Below the pieces are notes generated by a model. That model did no database searches. It saw only the letters and a program-made list of their open reading frames with translations, and was not told where the DNA came from. The translations under genes were made by a program, and so were the position numbers. A DNA stretch of 64,000 nt from Alphaproteobacteria bacterium (GTDB taxonomy: Bacteria; Pseudomonadota; Alphaproteobacteria; Sphingomonadales; Sphingomonadaceae): contig VBAC01000001.1 of assembly GCA_005883305.1 (NCBI GenBank), positions 992,001-1,056,000 on the forward strand, written 5' to 3'. This document shows positions 63,414 to 64,000 of the stretch, piece by piece (the first letter of the stretch is position 1; every line of letters starts with the position of its first letter).

Positions 63414-64000
63414 CTACAGCGCTCGCACGCGTGGCTCGCGCTGGACGCCTAGCATCAGTTCGGTGAGTGCCCACACCATCGCATCGGCCCGGTCCGGGCT
63501 CTTGCCAGGGCCCTCGTAATCAGCGCCGGCAATAATCCCGCAAAGCTCCGCCTCCAGCTCCGGAAAGCGCCCGTGAAGCACCACCTTGCCGGCCTCGAAC
63601 AGCATCGCCACCGGGGCCGCGCGCTCGGCCTTGGAAAGCGTCGCGGTCACCGGGCGGACTCGCAGTTTCGGGTCGGCGGTGTGGAGGATGGCTTCGACCA
63701 TTCGGCCGCCCTGGTTTTGTTCGGCGACGATGAGGATGGGGATGGGGTGGGAGCGCTTCTTGCCCTCGTTGCCGGCGCTTCGACTGCCTCGCAGGCGATC
63801 AGGATAAACGCGGCGTGGCGATCCGGGGTCATCCTCCTCGGGACTGGGCTGCCGCGCCCCTTCGGGGCCTGGGCCCCGGCCTTCGCCGGGGACCATGCTC
63901 CAGATCCTTGCCGCGTCGGCCACCGCTCGGGACCAGCCTTCGGGGGTGCGGCCGGTGACGCTGTGATCGGCGAGGACGTGGGCCCTGCCCTCGCTGTCCC
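63414..64000 (-). CDS. Phage/GTA large terminase, C-terminal part (5' end outside window, insertion inside)
   Basis: The frame is open to the window edge and ends at 63414. It begins RAHVLADHSVTGRTPEGWSR, reads AVADAARIW, and after about 55 unusual residues resumes with ILIVAEQNQGGRMVEAIL, then YEGPGKSPDRADAMVWALTE. These are blocks of the RNase H-like nuclease domain of TerL, which in gene transfer agents packages host DNA. The unusual residues come from a palindromic insertion (63738-63900). No portal, protease or capsid gene follows downstream, so the gene is an orphan or a remnant. Confidence 0.72.
   Translation of the reverse strand, partial: DSEGRAHVLADHSVTGRTPEGWSRAVADAARIWSMVPGEGRGPGPEGARQPSPEEDDPGSPRRVYPDRLRGSRSAGNEGKKRSHPIPILIVAEQNQGGRMVEAILHTADPKLRVRPVTATLSKAERAAPVAMLFEAGKVVLHGRFPELEAELCGIIAGADYEGPGKSPDRADAMVWALTELMLGVQREPRVRAL
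63738..63900. repeat. In-frame palindromic repeat inserted in the terminase gene
   Basis: It contains a perfect hairpin CCCCGGC-CTTC-GCCGGGG at 63874-63891 and a shorter one, GCCCC-TTC-GGGGC, near 63856-63868. The encoded residues (Gly/Pro/Arg/Ser-rich, for example GEGRGPGPEGARQPSP) look like translated intergenic repeat. The boundaries are estimated from where terminase-like sequence stops and resumes. Confidence 0.6.

Overview
The window is chromosomal DNA of high G+C content (about two thirds, by eye) from an alphaproteobacterium, most likely a sphingomonad. Supporting signs are the tandem-domain Hfq, a dusB-ntrY-ntrX-hfq-hflX block, a fused ispDF, trmFO, the eno-ftsB-pdhA-pdhB block, an alphaproteobacterial order dacC-tmk-holB-metG-tatD, and a terminase resembling those of alphaproteobacterial gene transfer agents. 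Genes are packed tightly, with many 4-bp ATGA/GTGA overlaps and many GTG, TTG and apparently CTG starts.

Layout. 1-2.8 kb: edge of a ferritin-like protein gene, an SGNH-type membrane protein whose frame runs into tRNA-Ser, and a membrane protein. 2.9-10.8 kb: cell wall genes (mltB-like, dacC) leading into a tight operon for dTMP synthesis, clamp loading, Met-tRNA charging, TatD nuclease, an MBL hydrolase and a membrane-anchored aspartic protease. 10.9-18.3 kb: mazG, then the minus-strand dusB-ntrYX-hfq-hflX block. 18.4-29.7 kb: ispDF, a CinA-type amidohydrolase, a COQ10-like protein, lipA, carbonic anhydrase, a cyclophilin, an amino acid permease, EttA, an M28 peptidase, a patatin, and tRNA-Pro and tRNA-Ile2. 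29.7-34 kb: an odd histidine kinase and two paralogous exported repeat proteins. 34-45 kb: gyrA, small genes, trmFO, a squalene/phytoene synthase-like gene, the pyruvate dehydrogenase E1 genes, ftsB and eno. 45.2-47 kb: a four-gene membrane stress operon of ElaB/YqjD-YqjE type behind a sequence resembling an EcfG promoter. 47-58.5 kb: rhomboid protease, greA, carB/carA with a small lipoprotein gene between them, yqeY, dnaG and rpoD.

The accessory part is 54-64 kb. The complete dnaG has a lower G+C content than its neighbours and is followed by what looks like the 3' end of a different dnaG. Downstream of rpoD lie three more copies of the rpoD 3' end; one encodes exactly the same 60 residues with only synonymous changes. 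Small orphan genes sit between them. Next come a low-G+C Mrr-like endonuclease gene and a tightly overlapping three-gene minus-strand unit (HNH protein, unknown protein, small nucleotidyltransferase). This unit is the best candidate for an undescribed defence or conflict module. The window ends in a terminase gene fragment that carries an in-frame insertion resembling an intergenic palindromic repeat, with no portal or capsid gene after it. This suggests a decayed phage or gene transfer agent locus.

Functional calls rest on motifs and gene order read by eye; no database search was run.
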